This document shows, piece after piece, positions 24,112 to 32,731 of a DNA stretch of 64,000 nt; the first letter of the stretch is position 1; each line of letters starts with the position of its first letter. Both the position numbers and the translations under genes were made by a program. A model generated the notes under the pieces. It did not search any database, was not told where the DNA came from, and worked only from the letters and a program-made list of their open reading frames with translations. The stretch spans positions 11,876 to 75,875 of the forward strand of contig JAJYJM010000005.1 of the NCBI GenBank assembly GCA_021789495.1, written 5' to 3'. This stretch comes from Nitrospirota bacterium. GTDB taxonomy: Bacteria; Nitrospirota; JACRHJ01.

Positions 24112-25140
24112 TTACAATATACTCTCCAGGTCGATGCTCTTTCTTTTTGTGATGAATCTGAGCTTGTTGAGCGCAGAGGCCTCTATCTGGCGCACGCGCT
24201 CGCGGGTCAGGCCGAATTCCTTGCCTATAACCTCGAGCGTCTGGGCTTCGCCATCCTCAAGACCGAAACGAAGGCTGATAACCTTCTTCTCGTTCTCCGT
24301 GAGATAATTTAGCCACTCGATTATCTGCTCGTGGCGCATTATGCCCTCTGTATCCTTCTCTGGCGAGCGGGAGGTCTGATCCTCTATGAGGTCCTTTAGC
24401 GAGCCTTCCTCTTTGTTGCCGATGGGCGTATCGAGGGAATGGGTCTTCCGGATAAGCTGCATGATGTCCTTCACCTGGTCGGGCGCGTAGTTCATCTCCG
24501 CGGCTATCTCCTCGACCGTCGGCTCGCGCTTCAAGCTCTGGATAAGCCTCCGGACAACCTTCACGAACGAATTTATGACTTCCGAAATATGTACCGGCAG
24601 GCGTATGGTGCGTGTCTGGTTTACAAGCGCGCGCTCGATGGACTGCTTTATCCACCATGATGCATATGTGGAGAAGCGGAATCCCTTTTCCGGCTTGAAC
24701 TTTTCGACGGCTTTTATCAGGCCGATATTGCCTTCTTCAATGATGTCGGAGAAGGGAAGGCCTCGGTTTATGTAGCGTTTACCGATATTGACGACAAGCC
24801 GGAGGTTCGCCTCAATCATCCTGGCGCGCGCCGCTTCGTCGCCTTTTGCGATACGGTGTGCAAGTTCCTGCTCGTCCTCAAACGTCAGGAGACTCGAAAC
24901 GCGTATCTCCTTGAGATAGAGCTTAATGGCGTCCTGCGCCTCGTCCGGATATGACGCGGGTTCTTCTTCCTCCTCTTCCTTGTCGAAAAGTCCTTCCCCT
25001 GCCTCGGCCTCGAACTGCTCGTCGTCTATCTCTTCAGGAAAATATTCAAGCCCCTCTTCCTCGTTCTTCGACTTGTCTATGTCAAGCTCGATGGTCTCGC
25101 CGGCAAATTCCTCGTTTTTCTGTTTTTTCTTTTTCGGCAT
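24112..25140 (-). CDS. rpoS: RpoS-like sigma-70 family factor
   Basis: The 342-residue protein starts with an acidic, lysine-flanked leader of about 70 residues and then shows region 1.2 ([17 protein letters not shown]), region 2 ([29 protein letters not shown]), region 3 and region 4 with the helix-turn-helix [18 protein letters not shown]. It is too short for a primary RpoD and lacks the large non-conserved insert, so an RpoS-type group 2 factor is the best call. The genus-specific role (stationary phase or general stress) is assumed from relatives. Confidence 0.85.
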   Translation of the reverse strand: MPKKKKQKNEEFAGETIELDIDKSKNEEEGLEYFPEEIDDEQFEAEAGEGLFDKEEEEEEPASYPDEAQDAIKLYLKEIRVSSLLTFEDEQELAHRIAKGDEAARARMIEANLRLVVNIGKRYINRGLPFSDIIEEGNIGLIKAVEKFKPEKGFRFSTYASWWIKQSIERALVNQTRTIRLPVHISEVINSFVKVVRRLIQSLKREPTVEEIAAEMNYAPDQVKDIMQLIRKTHSLDTPIGNKEEGSLKDLIEDQTSRSPEKDTEGIMRHEQIIEWLNYLTENEKKVISLRFGLEDGEAQTLEVIGKEFGLTRERVRQIEASALNKLRFITKRKSIDLESIL

Positions 25141-25151
25141 ACATGTACCCG

Positions 25152-25454
25152 TCAGACCCTGATTGTAAAATTTTTGAACCTGCCGGCGCAGGTTTTCCAG
25201 TATACCTTCACATCTTCCACCCGCGCCATCGCAGGGCCTTTCTCAAGATCTTTTATGAACTTCTTTGCATCCCCTTCTTCCGCCTCTATTTCCAGCGCCA
25301 CGCGTCCATCCGGGAGGTTCCCGGACCACCCCAGGATGCCATATTTCGCAGCCGCCCGCTCCGTGAAAAACCTGTATCCGACGCCCTGGACGCGCCCGCT
25401 TACAAAGATTTCGGCCCCTACCCGGTTATTTGTCGAAGGATTCCTGCCCGGCAT
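25152..25454 (-). CDS. acyP: Acylphosphatase
   Basis: A 100-residue ferredoxin-like domain carrying [11 protein letters not shown], with the phosphate-binding loop and catalytic Arg, and the asparagine in [13 protein letters not shown]. It hydrolyses acyl phosphates. It lies 11 bases upstream of the sigma factor gene in the same operon. Confidence 0.92.
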   Translation of the reverse strand: MPGRNPSTNNRVGAEIFVSGRVQGVGYRFFTERAAAKYGILGWSGNLPDGRVALEIEAEEGDAKKFIKDLEKGPAMARVEDVKVYWKTCAGRFKNFTIRV

Positions 25455-25481
25455 AGTCCATCCCGTTAAACACGCACAGGC

Positions 25482-25937
25482 TTAACGTATCGCTTCAAGT
25501 GCCATGTCTACCGCCTGCGCGGGGCCGTCGGCCTTCTTTATGTTTTCATCAACGTCCCAACTGCCAAGGCTGATTACCGGCTTTCCGAGCTTCAGCGCAA
25601 ATGCTATTTCGGACAATGTGCCGTATTCTCCGGCGACGGCGATAAGGACATCGGAGGACCTGACAACTATTATATTCCTTGCGTGGTTGAAGCCGGTGAT
25701 GATTGGGATGTCGATGTATCGGTTCGCGTCGCGGGTGTCGAAACCCGGCAGAATGCCTATAGTCTGACCGCCTGCTTCCTTGGCGCCTCTGCATGCCGCT
25801 TCCATTACACCGCCAAGCCCTCCGGTAAGGACAGTCGCGCCCTTCTCGGCGGCCAGCCTTCCCACTTCCATGGCGTCGTCATAAGGCTTTCCCGCGGCAA
25901 GTGCCGAGCCTATAATCCCGATTACGACCTTTTCCAA
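25482..25937 (-). CDS. TIGR00725-type LOG-like nucleotide-binding protein
   Basis: The 151-residue Rossmann-like protein contains [15 protein letters not shown] and [20 protein letters not shown], the signatures of the TIGR00725 branch of the LOG/DprA-like superfamily. Related LOG proteins cleave cytokinin ribotides or nucleoside monophosphates; the substrate of this branch is unsettled. It starts with TTG and heads the acyP-rpoS-apt operon. Confidence 0.85.
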   Translation of the reverse strand: MEKVVIGIIGSALAAGKPYDDAMEVGRLAAEKGATVLTGGLGGVMEAACRGAKEAGGQTIGILPGFDTRDANRYIDIPIITGFNHARNIIVVRSSDVLIAVAGEYGTLSEIAFALKLGKPVISLGSWDVDENIKKADGPAQAVDMALEAIR

Positions 25938-25963
25938 TCCGCCACCTTTGCACAGGAATAATT

Positions 25964-25994
25964 AAAAAGGGCATCTCCTTTCGAGGATACCCTT
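25964..25994 (-). terminator. Intrinsic terminator of tRNA-Pro
   Basis: On the minus strand AAGGGTATC and GATGCCCTT pair (one G-U) around a ten-base loop and are followed by a T run. It lies directly behind the tRNA-Pro gene and before the TIGR00725 gene. Confidence 0.65.
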
Positions 25995-26008
25995 CGCACG
26001 CTGCAAGA

Positions 26009-26085
26009 TGGTCGGGGCGAAAGGATTTGAACCTTCGACCCCACGGTCCCGAACCGTGTGCGCTACCAGGCTGCGCTACGCCCCG
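26009..26085 (-). tRNA. tRNA-Pro (anticodon CGG)
   Basis: Read on the minus strand the 77-base gene begins CGGGGCG and ends CGCCCCG-A-CCA. The anticodon arm CACGG-TTCGGGA-CCGTG gives CGG for proline; the T arm and an encoded CCA are intact. Confidence 0.95.
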
Positions 26086-26097
26086 TCAATCCATTGT

Positions 26098-26126
26098 ATG
26101 TTATAGCACTTCCCTTTTCCTGTCAA
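26098..26126 (-). promoter_or_regulatory. Putative promoter of tRNA-Pro
   Basis: TTGACA (26126-26121) is followed after 17 bases by TAACAT, with TATAAC two bases nearer as an alternative. The start would lie about ten bases before the mature tRNA. Confidence 0.45.
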
Positions 26127-26136
26127 GGTTTTTCGT

Positions 26137-27258
26137 TTAAATACCGAGGCCCATCGTCTGCCTTTTCTTTTCTATGAACTTCGTCGTCTCATCCGCGAAA
26201 TAATCTCCGCTTTCAATAACTTCCCTTGATACCCTGCCGTTGTAAAGTTCCCGCCCTTCTTTAAGCTCCGCCGCGAGCGCCTCCTCGAAATTCCCGGCCC
26301 TTATCCCTTCCTCGACCGCGCTCTGGTTATAAAGCGCGATGTCGGATAGTATAATCCTTGCGAACCGTCTCGCGGCTTCGACCTGCTGACTGTCTGCCGC
26401 CAGTCCAGGTTCCGCCCGTTTCTCCGCAGATATAGTAACCGACGGAGCCGCCGGTTCCGGCATCTCATCCTTACGCATACGAAGACCCTGTTCCTGTCTG
26501 AGCGGAATATCCTCAGGCGCGGGCATCCGGATATCCTGCTCACGGGGCGGCCTTACGGCAGGCGCTCCACCCGTTTCCGCCGTCAGACGCTTAACCTTCT
26601 GGGCAAGGCTGTCCTGGATGTGGTGTTTTTCTATGTAGTCGTCGGCGCCGTAAAGGCTTACGGGCTCCCTTTTATAGCGTGTCTTGTCGTAAATGGACGC
26701 AATGAGGATTATTTTTATATCGCTGGATTCAGGGCTGTTCTTCAGCCTGTCGCATATCTCGAAACCGTATATCCTTGGGAGCGCGACGTCGAGAATGCAA
26801 AGGAAGGGTTTTTCCCTTTCTATTGACACGACGGCAGCGATACCTTCCGTTTCTTTGATTACCTGGTAGCCCTCGTTTGTCAAAATGGATTCCACAAGGC
26901 CGAGCACTGATTCGCCGTCGTGCGCAACCAGTATCTTTGACCTGTCAAGACCCCATTTTGGCGCGGGGCGCGAAACCTTTGCCTGGGGCGCCGCCTCGAC
27001 GGGCTTCAACTGTGCGGGCGGCGAAGGCGGGGTAAATGCCGTCTCAGGGGGCTTTTGCGCGTCAGATTCCGCAGGCGAAGGACGCGGAGATTCAGGGGGA
27101 GTTTTCTGTAGCGGCTGTTCAGCATTGCCGGCCTCCGCAGGTTTCTCCGCCAGGAAAATATTGCCGCATTTCGGACACTTAAGCCTTGTGCCGCCTTCTT
27201 TTATCTTGGAGTCGTCCACCTTCAGGCGCACGCCGCACTGACCGCACGAAACTATCAT
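26137..27258 (-). CDS. Response regulator with N-terminal MJ0042-type zinc ribbon
   Basis: Residues 1-38 form a zinc ribbon ([15 protein letters not shown] ... CPKCGNIF) of the MJ0042 type. A Pro/Ala-rich linker follows, then a receiver domain with phospho-acceptor Asp in [14 protein letters not shown] and the Lys of DDYIEKHH. The last 120 residues have no recognisable output domain. The start is ATG 27258, with GGAGGG five bases upstream, rather than the GTG two codons earlier. It is the last gene of the run that starts at the K+ channel gene. Similar proteins occur in Myxococcota/Desulfobacterota genomes, often near motility or development genes. Confidence 0.82.
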   Translation of the reverse strand: MIVSCGQCGVRLKVDDSKIKEGGTRLKCPKCGNIFLAEKPAEAGNAEQPLQKTPPESPRPSPAESDAQKPPETAFTPPSPPAQLKPVEAAPQAKVSRPAPKWGLDRSKILVAHDGESVLGLVESILTNEGYQVIKETEGIAAVVSIEREKPFLCILDVALPRIYGFEICDRLKNSPESSDIKIILIASIYDKTRYKREPVSLYGADDYIEKHHIQDSLAQKVKRLTAETGGAPAVRPPREQDIRMPAPEDIPLRQEQGLRMRKDEMPEPAAPSVTISAEKRAEPGLAADSQQVEAARRFARIILSDIALYNQSAVEEGIRAGNFEEALAAELKEGRELYNGRVSREVIESGDYFADETTKFIEKKRQTMGLGI

Positions 27259-27288
27259 TTTCACCCTCCGAAGGCTGTGAAAAGCCGC

Positions 27289-28545
27289 TTACTTCCGCTC
27301 CTTACGGGGCCTGATTGTCACCACTTCGTAACCCTTGAAATATCTTCGCGCCGCACCGGAAACGTCTCCGCTCCCAACACCCGCAACCTCTCCCGCAAGG
27401 CTTTTCCCGTAGTCATTTCCGGCCCCGGCGATGTCATACAGCCCTGAGAGCCAGGCGGTTTTAACGGCGCTCTCCAACGAAAAATCGATGCCGCCGGAGG
27501 CAAAAGCCGCCCCGCGTTTGAGCTCTTCCGAGGAAAATTTCCCGTTTTCGATAGCCTCGATGGAGTCTTTTATGCGTTTTGCAGCGGCGTCAATCATGTT
27601 CTCGTCCGTAACCGAATAGACAGTCATTACGGGCGCGGAGGACACCCACTCAATCGAGCTTCCGAACTGGTACGCTTTCGGTTCCTTGCCCCGGAGCGAT
27701 TTATACATCATTGACGACATGCCGCCCGCCAGCATTGCGCGAGCGGTCAGGGCGGCGGCGTAATCCGAACCGCCGGGGGGCGGGAGTTTGAAAACGAAAA
27801 GGACACCCGCGGTGCCGTGATCAGACTCCAATTCAAGCTCTTTCCCCGCGTTAAACTGCGGTTTTTGCCCCTCTGTGCTATAGGGTTTTCCGCTCCCGGG
27901 CCAGCCCTTGAAGGCAACTTCAGCTATTTTTACGACCTCTTTGTCTGAGAACGGGCCGCAGACCGACAAAAGCGCCCCCTCCGGCCTGAACCGCGCCGTC
28001 CTCCAGGCTAAGAGATCTTTTCTTGATATGTTTTTCAAATCCCCCGGCAGGGCGGCGGGGAAAACGGCATAATACATCCTGCCGACTACGCTGTCCGTTC
28101 TGAAATCGTTCCTGGCGGATATTGCGGCTTTTTCTATCCGGGCGGTGTCGTCCGAAAAATCAACCCCGGATACCATCTCGGACAAGGCCTTGAGCGCGGC
28201 GGGGAAGGAATCTGCCGGGGATACGAGCTTAAAGCAGGTATAATCCGACTCCACATCCGCCGTTACTTTGCCGCCCAGGCGCTTTATCCGAAGCGACGGC
28301 GGGCTTGCGCTGTCCACAGGGTTCATCGACAGGACACAGTTGCACAGAAGGCTTGTAATCCCGTTCTTCCCCGCAGGTTCGGAAGCGTATCCCGTTTTTA
28401 TAAAAAGACAGGCCGCGGCGGTTTCCCCCCGATGGCTTGAGTTTATGACACCGAGGCCGTTCGAGAGCCGCGCTTCCCCGGCAAATGAATTGGCGCAAAA
28501 GATAAAAGTTGCAAATATACCGATGAGGAGGATATTTTTTTTCAT
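27289..28545 (-). CDS. Exported M16 peptidase-like protein, catalytically dead
   Basis: A signal peptide (MKKNILLIGIFATFIFCANSFAG) precedes about 395 residues that follow the M16 fold: LSNGLGVI, an alpha/beta N-domain and a C-terminal half with EKAAISARNDF and SVCGPFSDKEV. The zinc motif HXXEH that normally follows the GxxH/LEHM helix is absent: the matching helix reads KNGITSLLCNCVLSMN. Many operons pair an active and an inactive M16 subunit, but no active partner is visible here. It may act as a periplasmic scaffold. Confidence 0.75.
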   Translation of the reverse strand: MKKNILLIGIFATFIFCANSFAGEARLSNGLGVINSSHRGETAAACLFIKTGYASEPAGKNGITSLLCNCVLSMNPVDSASPPSLRIKRLGGKVTADVESDYTCFKLVSPADSFPAALKALSEMVSGVDFSDDTARIEKAAISARNDFRTDSVVGRMYYAVFPAALPGDLKNISRKDLLAWRTARFRPEGALLSVCGPFSDKEVVKIAEVAFKGWPGSGKPYSTEGQKPQFNAGKELELESDHGTAGVLFVFKLPPPGGSDYAAALTARAMLAGGMSSMMYKSLRGKEPKAYQFGSSIEWVSSAPVMTVYSVTDENMIDAAAKRIKDSIEAIENGKFSSEELKRGAAFASGGIDFSLESAVKTAWLSGLYDIAGAGNDYGKSLAGEVAGVGSGDVSGAARRYFKGYEVVTIRPRKERK

Positions 28546-28550
28546 GGTTC

Positions 28551-29198
28551 CTATTCTTTAGTTACATACGGCCTGGCGCCCCGGACGGAGGAGAGCTTCC
28601 TGGCCTCGGACGCGGCGTCCGCCTTTGTCCCGAAATTGCCTACGTGGACTTTGTAGTTATAGCCGCCCCTCCTGCCGGATACGGCATACACCCGCGCATT
28701 ATATCCTTTTTTCTTCAGCTTTGCGACTGCGGCCCTGGCCGCCGAGGCCGACTTATACGCCCCTATCTGCACGGTATACCGCCCCTGATGCCGGTTTATC
28801 GGCTGAAGCCGGTCTGCCGACTGATGCCGGTCAACCGGCTTCTCGACGAGCGGCGCATGGGCGTTTCTTGCGTTTGAAGTCAAAACCTTCGGAAACGTAA
28901 GGGTAACCGGCCTCTGGGGTTTTGCGGGAGCCGTCGAAGCCGGGGAAAGAGCGGTATGCGATGTCGTAACCGGTTTCAATACCGGAGGCGCCGACGGCAT
29001 TTCTCTGGAGGGCCTGACCGTCGCAGACGCCTGGGCAACGACCTCCGGGTATCTTTTCTTCTGCCATTGAATCCCAACGGTGACGCCCAGTACGAATATC
29101 AGGGCCGCAACGGCGGCAATGCCGAATATCACCAGGCCGAGCTGGCGCGCGTCGAAAGAGTAATCGTAGCGTTCTCTTATTTTGCTCAGGTCTTTCAA
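28551..29198 (-). CDS. SPOR-domain inner-membrane protein
   Basis: The 215-residue protein has one transmembrane helix (about 18-42, LGLVIFGIAAVAALIFVLGV), a Pro/Thr-rich periplasmic linker and a C-terminal SPOR domain (YTVQIGAYKSASAARAA...YKVHVGNF) that binds denuded glycan at the division septum. The linker contains VEKPVDRHQSADRLQPINRHQ, encoded by the GCCGGT palindromic element. The start codon is TTG. Confidence 0.88.
   Translation of the reverse strand: MKDLSKIRERYDYSFDARQLGLVIFGIAAVAALIFVLGVTVGIQWQKKRYPEVVAQASATVRPSREMPSAPPVLKPVTTSHTALSPASTAPAKPQRPVTLTFPKVLTSNARNAHAPLVEKPVDRHQSADRLQPINRHQGRYTVQIGAYKSASAARAAVAKLKKKGYNARVYAVSGRRGGYNYKVHVGNFGTKADAASEARKLSSVRGARPYVTKE
28804..28843. repeat. 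Short GCCGGT palindromic element inside the SPOR gene
   Basis: Two half-copies of the GAAGCCGGTC...ACCGGCTTC type lie in tandem within the coding sequence for the disordered linker. Related copies are found at 30868, 36411, 36521, 36701 and 45929. Confidence 0.5.
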
Positions 29199-29205
29199 GT
29201 TGTTC

Positions 29206-30222
29206 TCACGCTATGAACATCGCGTCGCCGTAGCTGTAGAAACGGTAGCCCCTCGACACCGCCTCGCGGTACGCCGAAAATATCCTGTCTTTCCCTGCAA
29301 GTGCACATACTATCATAAGCAAAGTCGATTTGGGAAGGTGGAAATTGGTTATCATGGCCCGGACGGCCTTAAATTCATAGCCGGGGTATATGAAGAGGCC
29401 AGTGCTGCCTTTCCCGGCCTTAAGTCCGCCGTCCCTGAAGGCCGATTCCAGCGTCCTCGCGCTCGTCGTCCCCACGGCGATAACGCGCCTCCCTTCGGAA
29501 AGCGCGCGGTTTACCGCATCGGCGGTCTCTTCCGGCACGGAATATTCCTCGTTTTCCATTTCATGTCTCTCGACAACTTCTTCCCGCACCGGGAGAAACG
29601 TGCCGGGGCCGACATGCAGGGTTACGCGGACGACCGAAACTCCCTTTTCCCTTATCCTGCCAAGCAGGGCCTCGGTGAAATGAAGCCCCGCCGTCGGGGC
29701 GGCTACGGCGCCGGGCTCGGAGGCGTATATAGTCTGGTAGCGCTCCCTGTCCCGGATATCGTCCCGCCCGGACTTGTCAATATACGGCGGAAGCGGCATG
29801 GAGGCCGCCTTTCTTATGGCCTCCTCCGTTATGCCGTCGAAGAAAATTACCTTCCTTCCCCCGCCTAAGTCTTCCAGAACCCTGGCCCCAAGCCCCCCGG
29901 AGAACCAGATTTCCGCCCCCGGCGACACCCTGCCCCTGACCAGGGCCTCATACATGCCTTCGCCGGTTTTTCTGACGATAAGCGCTTCTATTCCGCCGCC
30001 GGTAGCCTTTGTCCCGGTCAACCGGGACGGCACGACCTTCGCGTCGTTCACCACCATCACGTCTCCCGCCACGAAATATTCCGGCAGGTCGGAGAATGTC
30101 CCATGCTCGATGTTTCCGCCCGCGCGCGGCAGCACCATGAGACGGGATTTATCCCGTTCTTTTGCAGGCGACTGCGCAATAAGCTCCTCCGGAAGGATAT
30201 AATCGAAATCCGTTACCAGCAT
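29206..30222 (-). CDS. queA: S-adenosylmethionine:tRNA ribosyltransferase-isomerase QueA
   Basis: QueA forms epoxyqueuosine on tRNA in queuosine synthesis. The 338-residue length is normal. MLVTDFDYILPEELIAQ, NDAKVVPSRL, AAPTAGLHFTEALL and TNFHLPKSTLLM are diagnostic. It sits between a SpoIID-like gene and the SPOR gene with no gap to the former. Confidence 0.96.
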   Translation of the reverse strand: MLVTDFDYILPEELIAQSPAKERDKSRLMVLPRAGGNIEHGTFSDLPEYFVAGDVMVVNDAKVVPSRLTGTKATGGGIEALIVRKTGEGMYEALVRGRVSPGAEIWFSGGLGARVLEDLGGGRKVIFFDGITEEAIRKAASMPLPPYIDKSGRDDIRDRERYQTIYASEPGAVAAPTAGLHFTEALLGRIREKGVSVVRVTLHVGPGTFLPVREEVVERHEMENEEYSVPEETADAVNRALSEGRRVIAVGTTSARTLESAFRDGGLKAGKGSTGLFIYPGYEFKAVRAMITNFHLPKSTLLMIVCALAGKDRIFSAYREAVSRGYRFYSYGDAMFIA

Positions 30223-31359
30223 TTATTTCGGTTCCTCCGACAGTTTTGTGAGCGTCGTGCCCGGATAGTAATACCGAAGTATCTCCCGGTAGTTCTTCCC
30301 GGCCAGAGCCATGCCCCTCGCGCCATACTGGCACAGGCCAACGCCGTGCCCGGAACCCTTGCCGATAAATACGAAACTGTCCCCGTCTTTGTGAGCCTCG
30401 AAGGCGGTGCTCGGTATTTCGGAGTATCCCACGGCCTTCCTGAAATCGGTTCCCTTCATCGCCACGCTTCCTGAATCTCCGATAATCCTCAGCGTCTTTA
30501 TCCTCTTGGACCGGCTTCGCTCCAGCACCTGTATGGCCTTCAGTCCATCAATCATATACCCGGCCCGCCTCAGTGAGCTGTAGAGGACGGAAATCTTTAT
30601 CTGCTTCTTCCACCTTCTGTATGGGGAGTCCGCGCAGTAACGGCATTTGATGGACACGAGATACGGGTATTTTCTGCCCCATACGTCATAGGCGTCTTCC
30701 GTCCTGCCGCCGCAGGTGGAGTGATATACCGCCTCAATCGGCGCGCCGTCGTACGTAAGAATCTCTCCCCTCGTCTCCCGCGCCGCAAGCGCAGGACCCT
30801 CCTTTTCCACCGCGTCTCCGTCAAACATCTGCGATTTTACGGTCGCGCAGAGGTCGTAATCCTTTTCGAAGCCGGTCGACCGGCCACAACGGTTTTGTTT
30901 CCTGTACATGGCGTAGGTGCGGGCAAGCACCGCCTGCGCCTTGAGCGCCTCAAGCGGCCAGTCCGCGCCCATTTCCTCGCCCACCACCGCGCGGGTATAG
31001 TCCTCAAGTCCAAGTTCGTTTATTATCCTGAAGAGGCCGCCTGGATTCTTTTTTATCTCGATGACGCCGGTAAGCGCATACTTCTCTGCATTGATTACGA
31101 CGCCGTCGGTATTGATCCTCAGCCCGCCCACGGGGCAGTTGTTTCCGGAAAGGGTCATGCGCACTCCGCCGTGTCCGTCCGGCTCCGTTTCGCCTATGCC
31201 GGAGAGGCCTTTTACGTTGAACTCCGGCGGAAAATCAAGCGTAACCCCCGGCAGGTTATCCATTACCAGCACACGGATTTTCCCGGAGGCAGCCGCACTT
31301 GAAACCGAAACCAGCATGCCGAGGCAGAGCGCTAATGCGAGTGTAAGGACTTTTTTCAT
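30223..31359 (-). CDS. SpoIID/LytB-domain protein
   Basis: A signal peptide (MKKVLTLALALCLGMLVSVSS) precedes the SpoIID domain: EEMGADWPLEALKAQAVLART, YHSTCGGRTEDAYDVWG and the C-terminal GSGHGVGLCQYGARGMALAG ending in ILRYYYPGT. SpoIID enzymes are lytic transglycosylases acting on denuded glycan strands, which pairs well with the SPOR-domain protein in the same run. ATG 31359 overlaps the DUF2905 stop (ATGA). A GCGRSTGFE loop between conserved blocks is encoded by the palindromic element at 30868. Confidence 0.9.
   Translation of the reverse strand: MKKVLTLALALCLGMLVSVSSAAASGKIRVLVMDNLPGVTLDFPPEFNVKGLSGIGETEPDGHGGVRMTLSGNNCPVGGLRINTDGVVINAEKYALTGVIEIKKNPGGLFRIINELGLEDYTRAVVGEEMGADWPLEALKAQAVLARTYAMYRKQNRCGRSTGFEKDYDLCATVKSQMFDGDAVEKEGPALAARETRGEILTYDGAPIEAVYHSTCGGRTEDAYDVWGRKYPYLVSIKCRYCADSPYRRWKKQIKISVLYSSLRRAGYMIDGLKAIQVLERSRSKRIKTLRIIGDSGSVAMKGTDFRKAVGYSEIPSTAFEAHKDGDSFVFIGKGSGHGVGLCQYGARGMALAGKNYREILRYYYPGTTLTKLSEEPK
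30868..30885. repeat. Short GCCGGTCGACCGGC palindromic element inside the SpoIID gene
   Basis: GAAGCCGGTCGACCGGCC is a near-perfect palindrome; it encodes the RSTG-type loop in the protein. Confidence 0.5.
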
Positions 31360-31571
31360 TTTCTGCCGATGAGCCACAGGATTAGCGACAGGATAAGGCT
31401 GAGTATCAGACTTGTGGCGAGCGGGAAGTAAAAGGTGAAGCTCTTTTTATGGACGACGATGTCGCCTGGAAGCCTGCCAATCCACGGGAGCTTCCCGGAT
31501 AGGAGGAATACCGCCCCCAGGAGCAGCAGAAGCGCGCCGATAATAATCAGCAGTTTCCCGAATTCAGCCAT
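31356..31571 (-). CDS. DUF2905 small membrane protein
   Basis: The 71-residue protein has two transmembrane helices flanking LPWIGRLPGDIVVHKKSFTFYFPLATS, the DUF2905 signature. The function is not known. Its stop overlaps the SpoIID-like start, and its ATG directly follows the K+ channel gene. Confidence 0.88.
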   Translation of the reverse strand: MAEFGKLLIIIGALLLLLGAVFLLSGKLPWIGRLPGDIVVHKKSFTFYFPLATSLILSLILSLILWLIGRK

Positions 31572-32618
31572 TTAGTTATCCGCCCCGTTTGCGGATGTGA
31601 TTTTTTCCAGCAGCTTCACCTGCTCCGGCCTTCCGAGCGCAATCAGGCAGTCGGCCTCGCGCAGGATGGAATTGGGATTGGGATTGAACTCCATCTTCCC
31701 GTCCGCGCGCTTTATGGCGACAATTATAATATCCAGCTTCTGCCTGATGCCGCTGTCCTTTATCGCCCTCCCGACAAGAGGCGAGCCGCTTCCCACCTTA
31801 ACCTCTTCCAGCTTCAGGTCCATATTCTCCGAGCGTGTGGCGAACTCTATGAAGTCCACCACCGCGGGCCTCAGCATCGCCTGGGCAATCCTGTCCGCCC
31901 CGATATGATAAGGCGATATTACCTTGTTCGCCCCGGCGCGCCGAAGCTTGTGTTCCGAGCCTTCCTCGCCCGCCCGCGCAACGATGTAAAGATCCTCGTT
32001 CAGGCCCCTTGCCGTCAGGACGATATAGAGGTTCTGGGCGTCCGTGGAAACCACGGAGATAAGCCCTTTCGCTCTCTTTATGCCGGCATCGATAAGCGTC
32101 TCGTCGCGGTCTGCGTCTCCCTGCATTATGAGATATTTCTCCCAGTCCGCCTCCTCGATGTTCCCGGCATCCTTCTCGATTATCACGAAGGGAACGGTGC
32201 CGCCGGAGAGCTCCCGGCAGATAAGTCTGCCCATCCTGCCGAAGCCGCATACGATGTAATGGTCTTTAAGCTTCTTTATCTTCTGCTCCAATTTTCTTCT
32301 CCCAAGGATGTCCGCCAGTTCTCCTTCGAGCATGAGCCTTGTCGCATTTCGCACCGCGAACGCCACTGCTCCCAATCCGAAAAAGATTAATATTATGGAA
32401 AATATTTTGCCCGTCTGGTCAAGCCTGTGCACCTCGCCGTAACCGATTGTGGTAATCGTGATAACAGTCATAAACAGGGAATCGAGGATATTCCAGCCCT
32501 CAAGACGGCAATACCCCGCCGTCCCCCCGGCGACCACAAGCGCCAGGGCAAGCGCAGAATAAATGAACAGCCTTGCGCCGCTGGTTTTTTTCAGATTCAA
32601 GTCCGTCAGACTCGGCAT
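31572..32618 (-). CDS. Two-TM potassium channel with RCK (TrkA-N/TrkA-C) domains
   Basis: TM1 (about 17-38) and TM2 (about 72-92) frame a pore helix with the selectivity filter TTIGYGE. A cytosolic RCK domain with the dinucleotide fold IVCGFGRMGRLICREL and a TrkA-C domain (VGSGSPLVGRAIKDSG) follow. This is a MthK/Kch-type ligand-gated channel of about 349 residues. The ATG at 32618 is preferred over a GTG one codon earlier. It heads the minus-strand run to 26137 and is divergent from the histidine kinase. Confidence 0.92.
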   Translation of the reverse strand: MPSLTDLNLKKTSGARLFIYSALALALVVAGGTAGYCRLEGWNILDSLFMTVITITTIGYGEVHRLDQTGKIFSIILIFFGLGAVAFAVRNATRLMLEGELADILGRRKLEQKIKKLKDHYIVCGFGRMGRLICRELSGGTVPFVIIEKDAGNIEEADWEKYLIMQGDADRDETLIDAGIKRAKGLISVVSTDAQNLYIVLTARGLNEDLYIVARAGEEGSEHKLRRAGANKVISPYHIGADRIAQAMLRPAVVDFIEFATRSENMDLKLEEVKVGSGSPLVGRAIKDSGIRQKLDIIIVAIKRADGKMEFNPNPNSILREADCLIALGRPEQVKLLEKITSANGADN

Positions 32619-32731
32619 CACAATATTTTACAGTAACAGGAAAAGGTAATAAAGGACAAAAATTTAACCAGGAACAATTACTGCAATTTTTATTTGATAT
32701 TTTTAATATATTGTGCCATTATTCGGACATT

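Noticed and set aside
24112-25140. Primary sigma factor RpoD
   Set aside because: Length (342) and lack of the RpoD non-conserved region favour an RpoS-like factor.
32573-32731. N-terminal extension of the GAF histidine kinase
   Set aside because: It would overlap the K+ channel start, and the residues look like translated intergenic DNA.
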